Origin: Musa acuminata AAA Group
Taxonomy: Eukaryota > Streptophyta > Magnoliopsida > Zingiberales > Musaceae
Length of the DNA stretch: 64,000 nucleotides
NCBI RefSeq assembly: GCF_036884655.1
Contig: NC_088345.1
Location: 33,419,501-33,483,500 of the forward strand
Reading direction: 5' to 3'
Below, in pieces: positions 12,243-26,182 of the stretch. The stretch's first letter is position 1; every line of letters starts with the position of its first letter. The notes beneath the pieces are model-generated. The model did not search any database. It worked only from the letters and a program-made list of their open reading frames with translations, and was not told where the DNA came from. A program made the translations under genes and the position numbers.

Positions 12243-15090
12243 TGCTTTTCTTAATGCATTTTCTTTTTTAGCATAGAATTAATTTTCTTGAAAATTACAT
12301 GTTTAAAAAAAATATGAAAATGCAAAAATTATGATCATGCTAGTAGTTTTGAAATTAATCATAAAAAATACATATTTTATGATAAACAAACAAAATGATT
12401 TTGATTAAAAATATGAAATCATGCTATATGTGGTTAAGAAGTAATGATGTGTATCATGTTGATTTCCATTGTTATTTCTCGATTTTGATTAAATAAAATC
12501 ATGTTTGAAGAAATGCATAATGATGTAATATTAAACATTTTAATACCATGATTAACAATTTATGCATAAGATTTTAAGTTATACATGATGATAAGCATGT
12601 GTTATTTTCATGAGTGTATTTGAAAAACATATGGTAAAAATGTGCCCGAATGCATGAACTTGTTAAGATTATTTTTCGGACTTTCTTGATTCAATGATCA
12701 AATCACTTAATTGCCATGATGATTTTACACTATTACATGTTGGAAATTAAGTGTTTTGAATACAAAAAATTTGCATAACAATGAGCATGTTTTATCTTCA
12801 TAATTGAATTTGAAAATCTATAGCAAAACCATGTTCGAATGCATGAAAGTGTTAAATTTTATTTTCAGATTTTCTTGATCCCAACAATTCATTTTTGAGA
12901 ATCTATTGATCTTGAAGGTTTTATGACGAAATTCATTTTTCGATCCTAAACGTTGATGCATGTTTCTATTAACATAAATGAAAAAGCATGCTAACATGAA
13001 ATCAATCACTTAAAATGAAATATTTAAAAAAGGGAAATATATTATCAATGAAATCATAAATCTACTTATGTTATGAATTTTATGAACCATAAAAATGATT
13101 TTGGTGATTTGAATTTGAGATGAGTCTTATCAAAATCATGATTTTGATTTCTTGGAATAACATAATATTTCCTTTGATGATCATCTCGGTTATTTAAAAG
13201 GAGATTTGTCGAAATGATTCATGGAATTTTCGATTCATGACTTGATCCTTCGTTTGTTTATGAGATGGTTGAAATCTTGGTACCTTTGAGTTCTTCCCTT
13301 CTCCCTTCGATTTTTGAATTTATGCATGTTATATGTTGAAGACTTGAAACCATGTTTTGATATCATGCATACCCAAGAAATATTGATTTGACAAAATGAA
13401 TGATGATTTTTCTCTTGAATATAACTTGTGATATGTTTTTTTTTATGAATCATCATCTTGATTTCTCGATATTCGATACATAAAATTTTATTATGAATCA
13501 AGATTTTTTTTTTAATCGATCTCCTAAGATTTTCTTTCGATTATTTATAAGGAGGATTTTCAAAAAGAAATCATGTCTTTTGGTATTCACATGTTTAAAT
13601 CTTTCATGATATGATCTTTATGCAATTCCTTGTATTCATGAAATGTTTTCTCATCACCCAACTAATTCTTCTTAATATTCTTTATGTGATGATATGAATA
13701 CATAAAATATTCATAAATTTGTAATGATGCATGCAATACTTATGATAATGATGTACATGATGTATTGCATATGATATGTATCATGAATGCTTTAAATGAT
13801 GAATGTTTGGTATCATGATCAACATGTTGATAAATGCTTAAAAATTTTAATGTTTGAGTATCATGTATGATATGCCCATTAATGATGATTGATTTATTTT
13901 TTGATATCGTGCATGAAAAATTAGGTTTTTAAAATTATGTATATTTTAATTTGAATAATGCACAAATAAGATTGATACTTACCTTTGTCATAATCTGAAA
14001 ATTGATATCAGGGTCTTCCCTTCTTTTTGACAATAACAAAAGGGGAGCAAAAATTTCTAGCATGGACATCATGAAAAGAGGAAACTAGTTAAAATTTTTA
14101 AGCATTTATCAACATGTTGATCATGATACCAAACATTCATCATTCAAAAAATAAATCAATCATCATTAATGGGCATATCATACATGATACTCAAACATTA
14201 AAATTTTTAAGCATTTATCAACATGTTGATCATGATACCAAACATTCATCATTTAAAGCATGATTGATTTAAATGATGAACATGTTGATCATGATACCAA
14301 AAATTTCTAGCATGGACATCATGAAAAGAGGAAACTAGTTAGCTTGCACAATTCAAGACGAAAGCAAAAATTGTACTTCTCAAAAGAGAAGAAATTTCTA
14401 TCTTGAACATCACCGATAATTGCTAGCTTGAAATCTCAAGAAAATGTAAAAATGTTCTATCTTGCCTATTTCAAGATGCTAAACATGTTAAACTTGCACT
14501 TTGTAATGAAAACAAAATTGCGAGCTCATACATTGCAAAGGAAGCAAAAATTTGCTAGCTTGCAAACTTGCATATTTCAAGAAGCAAGAGTTGTTTTTTT
14601 GAACATCTCTAAATTGCTAGCTTGCATGTTCTAAAATGTTGTAACATTGCTAGCTTGCATGATGTAGAACTTGCTATCTTGAATATTACCAAAAGTGCTA
14701 TCTTGTATGCTATAAAACATACATATCTAAAACTTGATAGCTTGAATGTTCTACGCATGATGTAACACTTGCTAAATTTTCTAGCTTCAAACTACATGAT
14801 GATAAAATTTGATACTATGTTTTTCATGCAATAAGTTGAACCTATATTCCAAACACAAGAATAGTTGAACTTCTCTTTTTTTGTTGATGACAAAGGGGGA
14901 GAAGTATGATGTTATGCATAAGTTTATGCATAAATTCATGATGACGTATTGCAAGTATTAATGATGAATATTGCAATGACTTGAATTCAATTAGAATTCA
15001 AGGTTCTATCAATATGGCATATTGATAGGGGGAGTTTGTTTAAACTCCGGGAGTTAACGTTAACTCTGTCATCAAGTGGTTGTCATCATC
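12243..15090 (+). mobile_element. AT-rich non-coding domain replacing pol, copy 2
   Basis: Collinear with 5222-7806 by eye, with scattered substitutions and small indels. It is longer because of a 250-bp rearranged insertion (14091-14340). PPT-like motifs recur at about 14034-14046 and 14889-14903. Confidence 0.75.
14091..14340 (+). repeat. Inverted local duplication flanked by 40-bp direct repeat
   Basis: The segment 14051-14090 is repeated at 14301-14340. Between them lie reverse-complement copies of about 13755-13900, including the CAACATGTTGATCATGATACC stretch; part of that inverted copy is itself repeated. Copy 1 of the domain lacks this insertion. Confidence 0.8.
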
Positions 15091-15104
15091 AAAAAGGGGG
15101 AGAT
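15091..15104 (+). mobile_element. Polypurine tract, second internal region
   Basis: AAAAAGGGGGAGAT next to the TGTTGAATC start of LTR 3. Confidence 0.8.
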
Positions 15105-16786
15105 TGTTGAATCTCGTATTTTGATGATGAAACCACTTGATATATATTTATGTTTTAATCTACATTTTGAGTGACGCAGGATGCTTCGATCAGGATGAGA
15201 CAATTAAAGCAGGAAAAATCATGTTGTACCGGAGAAACATGTCAAAAGATTGGACGTTGGGCCGGTGGATCGGTCGACGTATCGACAGAAGGTTTCGGGT
15301 CGTGGACTCGGGCATCGGGCCAAGAAGAGCAGGTATTGTGCCAAGGATATCGGAGTTGCAGAGTCAACTGGCCGATTGGGCAATAGGCCGCAAGAGAGGA
15401 CGATACGCCGAAGAAACGAACGAAGCGTCGAAGGACCAATGACATGCCGGACAACTTGGTTAATTGCTTAGGATTAATTGTCTCGATCGAAGTTTTGTTT
15501 TACATGTACAGGATTAACTACGATGGAAGTAAGACATGTAGTAGGAGTTGCACCGGAGTCAAGACTATGATCATGTTGGGAGTTCGAGAGTTCGACGGAA
15601 GTCCGGACGGTCATCAGAGGTTCTACGGGAACAAATCTGAGAAGTCCAGGAGCTTGCCAAAGAAGCTCATCGGAACTCGCCAAGTGGATCATCGCAAGTC
15701 CAGGAGTTTGCCGGAAGTTTGCTAGAGCATCGTCAAAGGTTCGTCGAATGTTCGCCGGAAGCTCGCCGGAAGAAGCGATTGACGCACCGGAGCAAGTTGT
15801 AGTAAATGTCTTAAGAAATGTCCTAGTTATCATGTAGATTAAGTGAGGAATGGGAGGTGATCCCATTAACTTAATCTGGGGGCAATTGGGCCCTTGATAG
15901 ACCCAAATTGGGCCGAATGGATCAACCCATTCGGACCAGAATTCTTGCTAGGCGGTGGCACCGCCTGGGCTCAGTCTCCGAACGAGACTGGGCGATGCAA
16001 CCGCCCATGACAGGCGGTGCAATCGCCCAGTCAGGCGTTGCAATCGCCCCAATCAGGCGGTGGTACCGTCAGGGCTCAGTCTCCAAGCAAGACTGGGTGG
16101 TGCAACCGCTCCCGTCAGGCGGTGGAACTGCTCAGAGGCTTAGTCTTCAAGCTGCCATGCGGTTGTACCACCCTAGTCAAGAGGTGGTACCGCTAGGACC
16201 CCGGAATTCTGGGTGATGACAGTTTTGAGCTCCAAATTCAAACTGGTTTGGGGCCTATAATATCCTTCTCATCCCTGGTTAATTCATACAAGCACAGAGA
16301 GATTAAAAGAGAGAAAACGCTGCTGCAATCTCTAGAATTTCCCTCCTCTAGCTTAAGTGTTAGAATTCTATTTAAGAGAGGAGAGTGAGTGCTTGTAAGG
16401 ATTGTCTCCTAAACCCGGTAAAAGGACAAGAGGGGTATAAGAAGGAGGTTGATCTTCGCCTAGTAAAGGAAGATCATTAGTGGATGCTAGTGGCCTCAAC
16501 GGAAGAGGAATCGGAGGAGTGGATGTAGGTCATAATTGACCGAACCACTATAAACTCCCATCTTCTCTGGTTTGCATTTTGTTTCATTGTATTACCTTAC
16601 TGCAAACCCCTTCAATAGCTTACTACCTTCAATACATTTATGTATGCTTTCAAGCTAAGTTTCCAAAATTGGTTTTACGTCAGAAACAATTTTTATCATA
16701 CGAAAGATTTGACGAACTTGACGTTTTTATCCGCTGCACTAATTCACTCGCCCCCCCCCCCCGTCTTAGTGCTCTTGATCCTAATA
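15105..16786 (+). mobile_element. LTR 3 of the chain
   Basis: 1682 bp, begins TGTTGAATC and ends GATCCTAATA (CA mutated to TA). Hairpins of the GGCGGTGGCACCGCC class lie at about 15950-16200, and a decayed TATA box (TATAATAT) at 16256. A C-homopolymer of 12 or more lies near its end (about 16751-16762). It is followed by GCAAG and the interior of an unrelated minus-strand element, which was the insertion target. Confidence 0.85.
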
Positions 16787-18502
16787 GCAAGATGAGTCCA
16801 CTCCATCAGAATGAAGGACCCATGGAACAACATGGTCTTGCTCTTGGCTCTGCAAGAGTTCATGTCCTTGACCCCTGTCCAAGGAAAGTTTTGTGCCTCC
16901 GCTCCATGTTCCATCTTCTATGTCAACTCCCTTTATGCGGCTTGGGTACTTTGCCAAGTTATACCCAAGTTACTCCACTCCTTGTTTTGTATTAAGTTGA
17001 TGGTGGCTCTCACGCCTACTATTCCACAGGTCAGCCCTCCCTTGAGTCTGATCTCCATATCGATTCCAAGTGTGCTTTCATTTGTATTGCTTTGGGTCAC
17101 TCCCCCACTTGAACTCATAATGCATCCACTAATGCATTATCTCTTGTGAGATCATGCGATGACTCCTCATCGCTCGCTCGATCCATTGAGCTTCGTGGAA
17201 TTATTGTTTTTGAGGTACTTCTCCTCAACATATGCGGTCTATTGTCCATGATTCTCCCTCTGGAGAACCGGGACCTATCCCTCCTGGATATCTGTCCTGT
17301 TGGAGTAACATCTCTCTTCGTTTCTTTCTCTCTGAATGTTTCAGAGACCACTATCCCCTTAGACTACTCCAATTTGCTGAACAAACTGTGCATTGTTCTA
17401 CCTCCTGCAAACGCACTTGCTAGATTGTGACTCTACGTCAATATAGCCCTTGCTGCACCACTCAAGGCCTAGCAACATGCTGAACTCACTACACACTTCA
17501 ACCTCCTACATACGTATCCTTTTCATGCTGAAGAGAGAGCTTCAATGCTCTATAATGCTGAGTTTTGGTCGCCTTGGGATGGCTGCGAATATTTCATCAT
17601 CCGCATACAAGCCCATGCATGAGTACCGAATTCTTCGAGTTAGCAATTCCCCTTACCTTTGTGAGCTTTGCACAACTCTTTTGATCGCTAAGCTACTCGT
17701 TCCACCTTGCATGGTCTCATCCTTTACCAAGCGTCTCGCTTGCCTTGAGTACCATTAAGTATATTTGTCAACGTCGAGCCATAGCTCGAACTCAACCATC
17801 CCAACCTTTGTGCGCTACGCATTCTTCCAAGCTTGCTTGTTCTCGTAGTGTCTCTTGCGCAAAGGGTTGGTCATTCCTCTGAATGCCAATCTCATATGCT
17901 TGCTCCTCCGAGCGACTCATTTTCCCTATATCTCTATGTATGTTTTCCTCTAAATGGTCGCGCGTGTGCTGATTGCCCTCAACACAGCTCCGCTAGGTCC
18001 CCCACATTTGCATGCCAAGTGTTTCTATGTGCGCTTGTCCCACTCTGATACCATATGTCATGGACTTAACTAGTTTTGCCCAAGTTGTGTGGCACCTTTG
18101 CGTGTTCGTCCACAAAGGTCAGCCTCCCCAAAACCTCCCATGGTCCCTTAGGACCTACAAAAGAGAAAATGGGTTAGAGAAAGCGCCTCACTTGGGATCC
18201 ACAAGCAAACCTTTTAGGAAACACTTCATAGACAATGCAAATTACAAACAGGCTTTATAAGCTTTGAACGGTTACATAATAAAGGGTCAAAATGGTCCAC
18301 TACAAATCGAATATCTCTCACAAGTGTCCACATAACATAACCTTTATTTACAAGGCTAAGAAGGCCACCAAACCCAACTAAAATGAGGTTGTTAAGCCTT
18401 CAACCATTCCTCTACATGCTGTGCAAAGCATGAACAAACAGAAAGACATGGACATACATAAGTATTATATTAAACATCTTGTTTAGAACTTTGTCCGTGA
18501 TA
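16787..18502 (-). mobile_element. Truncated non-coding LTR element (copy E3)
   Basis: Collinear with 54662-56359 of the complete element at 51833-56359, on the minus strand. The part 16787-18055 is the internal region next to the 5' LTR, and its end carries the reverse complement of an initiator-Met primer site (CTCTGATACCA, about 18042-18052). The LTR is 18056-18502 (447 bp, TG...TA). The remaining internal region and other LTR are missing, because the Sirevirus chain inserted here. No coding frame is credible. Confidence 0.8.
18056..18502 (-). mobile_element. LTR of copy E3
   Basis: 447 bp, same length as both LTRs at 51833 and 55913, but more diverged. Confidence 0.8.
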
Positions 18503-19014
18503 GAACATCCGGACTTCCGACGAACTCTCAAACTCCCAATGAAGTCTCATTCTTGACTCCGGGACATCATTTTGCTTTATGCCTTGATCACTATTATAGT
18601 TAATCCTACACACTTAAAACCTACTTCGATCTAGACAATTATTACAAAGCTTGAATCAAATATTGTCCGGCATATCATTGGTTCATCGATGCTTCGTTCG
18701 ATTCTTCGGTGCATCGTCCTCTCTTTTAGCCTATTGCCCAATCGGCAAGTTGACCTCCATAACTCCAATTTCCTTAGCATAATTTTCACTCCTTTTAGCC
18801 CGATGCTCGAACCCATGGCCTGAAGCTTTTTGCTGATACGTCGACCGATCCTCCGGCTCGACGTCTAATCTTCTAACATGTTCCACTCTGGCCCAACATG
18901 ATTCTTCCTTCTTTAATTGTCTCTCCATGATCGAAGCTTCCTACGTCATTTAAAACGTAGATCAACTCATAAACACTATCAATTGATTTCATCATCAAAA
19001 TATGAGATTCAACA
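18503..19014 (-). mobile_element. Minus-strand Sirevirus LTR fragment F
   Basis: Reverse complement of the LTR 5' part, including the extra block of the long-LTR subtype. It ends at the LTR start (reverse complement of TGTTGAATCTCATATTTTGATG). Confidence 0.75.
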
Positions 19015-20149
19015 AGTAAATGACAATAATAGAAATGCAAATCGAGTTTATAGTGGTCCGATAGTTGTGACCTACATCCACTCCCGATTCCTCTTCCGTC
19101 GAGGCTACCGATATCCACTAATGATCTTTCTTCAATGGGCGAAGACCAACTACCCTTACAACTCTATTCTCCTTTTGATAGGCTCAGAAGAGAACCTTTA
19201 TACCCTCACTCACTCTTCTCTAAACAGAAATCACACTTAGACTAGAGAAGGAGAATTCTCATAATATTACAATAGAATTTTCACTTGTTTTTGTTCTCGG
19301 TTCTTATGTAATCTGAGCAAGGATGAGAGGGGTATTTAAAGGACCTAATTGGATTCAGACTTGGAGCCTAAAAGTGTCTCATCCCCGATTTTCGGGGTAC
19401 TGGCGATACCATTGCCCAATCTGATAGTACCACCACCTGACATAATATGGGTGACTGTGTCTAGGTGGTACCACCACCCAGACTGGTGGTACCACTGCCT
19501 GACACTGGGAGGTACTACCGTTTGACACTAGGCGATACTACTGCCTAACATAGTCTTAGAGGCTATCTCGGAGACTAAGCAACTAGTAGTGCCACCACTT
19601 GGATCGGTGATGCTACCGCCTGACCCAACTTTTGGGTCACTGAATGGCCTTTCTCTTGGTCCAAAATAGCCCCAATTCGGACCCAATTAGCTCCTAATTG
19701 AGTTGGCCTAATTACGTTCTAAACCAACCTAATTACAACTAAAAACTACTTCGATCTAGACAAATTATTACAAGTAAAAATACTAAGTTGTCCAGCATGT
19801 CATTGGTTCATCCATCGCTTCGTTCGACCTTTCAATGCATCGTCCTCTCCTTAGGTGTATTGCCCAATCGGTATGTTGCCTTCTTGCAACATCTAATCTC
19901 CTTTGCGCAATGTCCAATCTTCTTGGCTCGATGCCCGAACTCATGGCACAAAGCCTTCTACCGAGACATTGGCCATTCCTCCGGTCTAACGTCCAATCTT
20001 CTAATGTGTTCAATTCTCGCCCAACTTCTTATTCTTTCTGCTTTAATCAATTTGTCTCTCTTGATCGAAGCTAGTCCTATGTCACTCAAAACGTAGATTA
20101 GATTATAACATTATCAATTAGTTTTATCATCAAAATATGAGATTCAACA
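19015..20149 (-). mobile_element. Minus-strand Sirevirus LTR fragment G
   Basis: Reverse complement of an LTR from the leader after the TATA box back to the TGTTGAATC start at 20149. The 3' end of the LTR is missing. It contains a diverged hairpin cluster (TGGTACCACC palindromes, 19400-19620). It is older than LTRs A-D judging by divergence. Confidence 0.7.
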
Positions 20150-20829
20150 GGTACCACCACCTAGCCTAGGTGGTACCATCACCTGCCAAACTGACACTAG
20201 GCAGTACCAATGCCTAGTTTGAGCAATACCACTACTCGGGTTTTTCGGAGATGTACATTGTCTCACAAGTGGTTCCACCACCTGACCTGGCAGTACCACC
20301 GCTTGGGCCAACTTCAGAATATTGAATTAGGCTTTCAATAGGCTCAATTCAACCTTGATTTACGCTCAATTAGTCCCTAATTAAGTTGGCATGGTTACAC
20401 TCAAAACCAACTCAATTACAACCTAACTTACTTCGATCAAGACACGACCGATTACAAACACAAATCCTATGTTGTTTGACATGTCATTGGTTCATCCGAC
20501 GCTTCGTTCGATCCTTCGGTATATCGTCCTCTCCTTCGACGTATTACCCAATCGACATGTTGACCTTCCGCAACATCCGATCTCCTTAGTGTAATGTCCA
20601 ATCCTTCAGCCTGATGCTCAAACTCAGGCACAAAGTCCATCGGGCACGTCGACCAGTTCTTAAGTCCGACGTCCAATCTTTTGACATGATCCACTCCGAC
20701 CCAACGTCTGATTCTTCCTGCTTCAATCGATTTGTCTTTCCATGATCGAAGTTAGTCCTGTGTCACTCAAACATTGATTAGATCATAACTTTATTAATTG
20801 ATTTTATTATCAAAATCTGAGATTCAATA
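20150..20829 (-). mobile_element. Minus-strand Sirevirus LTR fragment H
   Basis: It starts within the hairpin region (GGTACCACCACC) and runs to an LTR start at 20829, where the terminal CA is TA. Fragment G probably inserted in its hairpin cluster. Confidence 0.65.
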
Positions 20830-22340
20830 GTAGGTGCACAAGGGAGCGATTGACGTTACTTGCCACTTCGTGTACATAAGCACAAGCAACCAAGGAAGGA
20901 GAGGGGAAACTGATGAGGGTCGCATGATCGACCACAGTGGGTAAGCAACGATTGGTGAGTGGGATTGCTAAGTGTCGGGTGGCCAAGCCCAAGACGAAGG
21001 GGAGTGGTCGATAAGGCAGAGGTATGGCCAAGCGCGGATAAAGGAACAATCAAGTATGGGTGGATGCACAATGAAAGGCAATGATCGTTATGGATAAAAT
21101 AATTATTTCTAAAAAAATAATACTCTATAAGAATTTTTTAAATTTAGGGTACTCAATAAGAAAAACATAAAATTACGAGTTTTTTCATAAATTTATCGAA
21201 AAAACTATGTTTATAATTTTTTATATTATTTAAATTATTTTTTATAATTATAAGAAAGTTATTAGTAAAAAATATATTAAATTTTTTTTAATATTATTAA
21301 AAGTACTGTAATATAATATAAAAATATTATAACTAGACCAATTCATCATATGGATAAGTCTATTAGGATAAGGAAGAAAAGACGGGCAGATGGCTGAGGG
21401 TGTTCTAGTTATATAAAAAGAAAAAAAATAGTGTTACAGAATTTTGAGAATAGGAGACACTTCCTCCCAAAAAAAACCCTTAAAAGAGATATTTTTATTT
21501 TTTAAATTAAGATTCTGACCTCCAGGCGTCAGTTGAACGACGCCTAACCCGTTTAATGATTCGAAGAATAATATGGGACCGGAAGGGCCCCACCGCTGGT
21601 AAAGTAAATGAGATATTACCGCGTAAGTTTAGGATTCCCGTTCATAGATGATTGTAATTATTGGTTTCCCTTGATTAAATTGGGATTAAAGGATAAAGTG
21701 GAATCTTTTGGGTGTTAATAGTTTCACTTAGACCAAAAGTGCAGGACACTGTGGGGTTAGATCAGCTTTCCCCTCGAGGAACAAGTCTCACCTCCTGTTA
21801 TGTGAGGTAAGGTCTTTCAACCCTCTGATACTGTCAGCCCCAAACCTTCCTTCACATTGAGTTATGGTAGGCCAACCTCCTCTCCTGCATCAACCACCAC
21901 TTGTTCCTTCCTCTCCCTTTTGCCTCTTCCTGCATGAAGTTCTTCATGTTTGCTTTTGGTTCCAAATCTAGTTTACAGTTTCGATGTTTTCAGATTTATT
22001 TTTGTTAATCTCATCAGCATCAGTTTCATCGAAAAGGTAATCGATACTTGTGTTTGCCAACAATCGAATATTGCCAGATCAATTCAATGGCTGTGTTTTG
22101 TGGCGGAAGATTCAAGTCTGTTCCATTGTCATGTTCCACGAGAAGGCCTTTGTTTCAAGATGTGTTGTCGCTTCAAAAGCAGGAGGTAATGTATTGGACC
22201 ACCACCGGCCATCTTTCCCTGTAGCTTTGCTTCGTTCGATTCCCCACCGAGCGCCATGGTCGGTCGTACGTGTCAATGGTGGATTGGTCAGTTTCTCTTT
22301 CTCTCTCTTCTCTCTTGATTCGTGTGGCTTACTTGGGCCT
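20830..22340. other. Low-copy intergenic DNA, no gene recognised
   Basis: 20830-21100 is GC-balanced sequence of unknown nature. 21100-21500 is AT-rich. 21500-22340 looks like gene-proximal DNA with CT-rich stretches. I see no coding region here. Confidence 0.4.
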
Positions 22341-22346
22341 TGGCTC

Positions 22347-22352
22347 TATAAG
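22347..22352 (+). promoter_or_regulatory. Candidate TATA box of the membrane-protein gene
   Basis: TATAAG in CTCTATAAGAACC, 111 bp before the ATG and followed by a CT-rich stretch (about 22360-22380) typical of plant transcription starts. A GA repeat (about 22435-22455) lies in the presumed 5' UTR. Confidence 0.5.
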
Positions 22353-22457
22353 AACCCGTCCTCTTCTCCTCTCCTCCATTGTAGAACGATCTGGAATAGA
22401 AGATAACGAGGAAGTAATAGCATTTTGTAGAGGAGAAGAGAGAGAGAGAGAGAGAGT

Positions 22458-22859
22458 ATGGCTAATGGTTACTACTATCAGAATAGTCCTTACTACTACA
22501 ACTCCTCTCACTCCCAGTCTCCTCCCTTGCCGCTCCACCTGTGCCTCTTCCTCCTCACGCTCTTCATGTTCATAGGCCTCTCGTGGTACATGGCCTACGA
22601 GTCGGTGTTCGAGAGCTTGTTCGACCAGCTCAAGTTCCTGCTCATGATGTCGCCGCTGGTGCTGCTGCTGGTCGTCCACTGGCTGTCGAGCGATGAGCGG
22701 CTAAGGGTGCCCTTCTTTATTCCCTTGCCGGAGAGGGACTCCTTCCACCGGGCCGGCGGTTCCCCTTGGGGCGTCGCGCTTGTCTTGGTGCTCCTCATGT
22801 TCATGATCTCATACCAGTCCTACTTCCACGACTGCTGGTTCCCGCTACTAAGCCGTTGA
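22458..22859 (+). CDS. Small plant three-helix membrane protein, function unknown
   Basis: Intronless 133-codon frame. The start context (AGTATGGCT) is good for plants and no in-frame upstream ATG improves on it. The N-terminus is Tyr/Ser/Pro-rich (residues 1-26, YYY and SPPLP clusters). Three hydrophobic segments follow at about 27-45, 58-76 and 104-119. A conserved-looking loop PFFIPLPERDSFHRAGGSPW lies before the third segment and the C-terminus is CWFPLLSR. I recognise the layout from uncharacterised plant transmembrane proteins but know no biochemical role. The predicted site is a membrane; there is no clear cleaved signal peptide because the first hydrophobic stretch starts after residue 26. 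GC content is high (TC/GC-rich codons), unlike the AT-rich surroundings, which supports a real monocot-type gene. It sits about 1.5 kb from the convergent actin gene. Confidence 0.85.
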   Translation: MANGYYYQNSPYYYNSSHSQSPPLPLHLCLFLLTLFMFIGLSWYMAYESVFESLFDQLKFLLMMSPLVLLLVVHWLSSDERLRVPFFIPLPERDSFHRAGGSPWGVALVLVLLMFMISYQSYFHDCWFPLLSR

Positions 22860-23443
22860 CGCTGATGAACCAGGATGCATGTATCCCAGATTCCGTAGCT
22901 GGAAGAAGAAGAAGAAGAAGAAGAAGTATTAGCTATCCATGTAGTTAATCGATAAGACGAACTTGCGAAGCGTCTGTTGTCAATAACATTTTGCTCTTGG
23001 TTTTGTATCTTAGTTCTGGATCACTGATCATTGCCTTCTAACTTGAGCATGAAAACAAAGGTTAAGATAGCAGAGTTTGATCTCAATCTCTCTGTGAAGC
23101 TACAGTTTCTGGCCAAGAGAAGATTACTTGTCATCGATAGTGGAGACAAAAGAATCAACGCACACTGGGAGCCTGAAGGATCTGATCAAATTGATTCATT
23201 ACCAGGCAGATAGATCATGAAGAGACAAGAGGATGACCTATGCTTGGGTGTCCACATTAAACGCCTTGCACCCCTGAGTGTAACTTTTTCCTGAGCCAAA
23301 AAGGTGTACAAGGCTTACGCAATATGGCCTTCTTTACTTGGATTGAGAAATGCTTCTCTTTTCCTTTCAAGTGGCCTTCTACACATGTCAATGATTGGAC
23401 CCAAAAGAAAGCAGAGAAAAGTTGTCAACCGATGCAATTTTTA

Positions 23444-23448
<5 letters not shown>

Positions 23449-23488
<40 letters not shown>
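23449..23488 (+). repeat. (CT)20 microsatellite
   Basis: Uninterrupted dinucleotide run. Confidence 0.95.
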
Positions 23489-23490
<2 letters not shown>

Positions 23491-23940
23491 TATACGTTGA
23501 TGTAGGTTGGATTGTGTAAACTATGAAAAGAAGGGAATGGCATCTGCTTCTCTTTTCCTTTCGGCTTGGATAGTGATCAAAGCAGCAGAACTTGTGCATG
23601 CCTACCTGCCTCCTCGGCATTAGCTATTGAAAAGTGGACTCGGTTCATGGCCGAGGTGGTGAAGCTCACAGATAATTCACATTTGTTACAAGTTGTGACA
23701 CCTCGTACATGATTCTGCGAAAAGATAACCCCATAAAAATGTTGAATCCTTCGTTGACTAATAAGAATAGCTCGTCGCTAGGAAATCACAAAAATTATTT
23801 TATTATCGATGACCTTCTTATGTTCTTCAAGTGTCAAAAAAGTCATATATAGCCGCCTGTTTTGTTATGATTCTTTAACAGATTTAGATAAATTATTCAT
23901 TTATTTACTTGAGAAGTTCAGATGTAAATTGGCAATAATA

Positions 23941-23943
23941 GTA

Positions 23944-23981
<38 letters not shown>
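23941..23981 (+). repeat. (AAT)n microsatellite
   Basis: Trinucleotide run, almost perfect. Confidence 0.9.
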
Positions 23982-24325
23982 CAGACCTCCTGACTAGCCT
24001 TTTGCATGAACAACATTTGAATAGAACCATAAGCAAAGTGAAAGACAACACCGGCAATTGCAATTATTAAACAAAAATAATAAGGTAACATACTCAAAAT
24101 GATATCTGGTTCAGAATTATTGACCATCCTTCGAGTACAGAATCAAAATAAAATCAAGCAAAGCAAGTCATAACATCCATCCAAGGAGAGAGGAGAGAGA
24201 GACCGACAAATATTTGGTTGAGGAAGAACAGCATCCAGGTAAAATTCCAAACTGAACTACTCTCTCATGTCAGTTGTGTTGTTTCATCATCTTATTGTTC
24301 TGCTACTCCCCATGTAGAAGAAGAT

Positions 24326-26159
<1,834 letters not shown>

Positions 26160-26182
<23 letters not shown>

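Larger units (their letters stand above)
22860..24325. other. Intergenic region between convergent genes, with microsatellites
   Basis: It holds the probable 3' UTRs of the membrane-protein gene and of actin. Microsatellites are (GAA)n at 22902-22927, (CT)n at 23449-23488 and (AAT)n at about 23941-23981. No gene is supported between them. Confidence 0.6.

Noticed and set aside
22329..22679. 116-codon frame opposite the membrane-protein gene
   Set aside because: Antisense shadow of a GC-rich coding region, with no start context or similarity.
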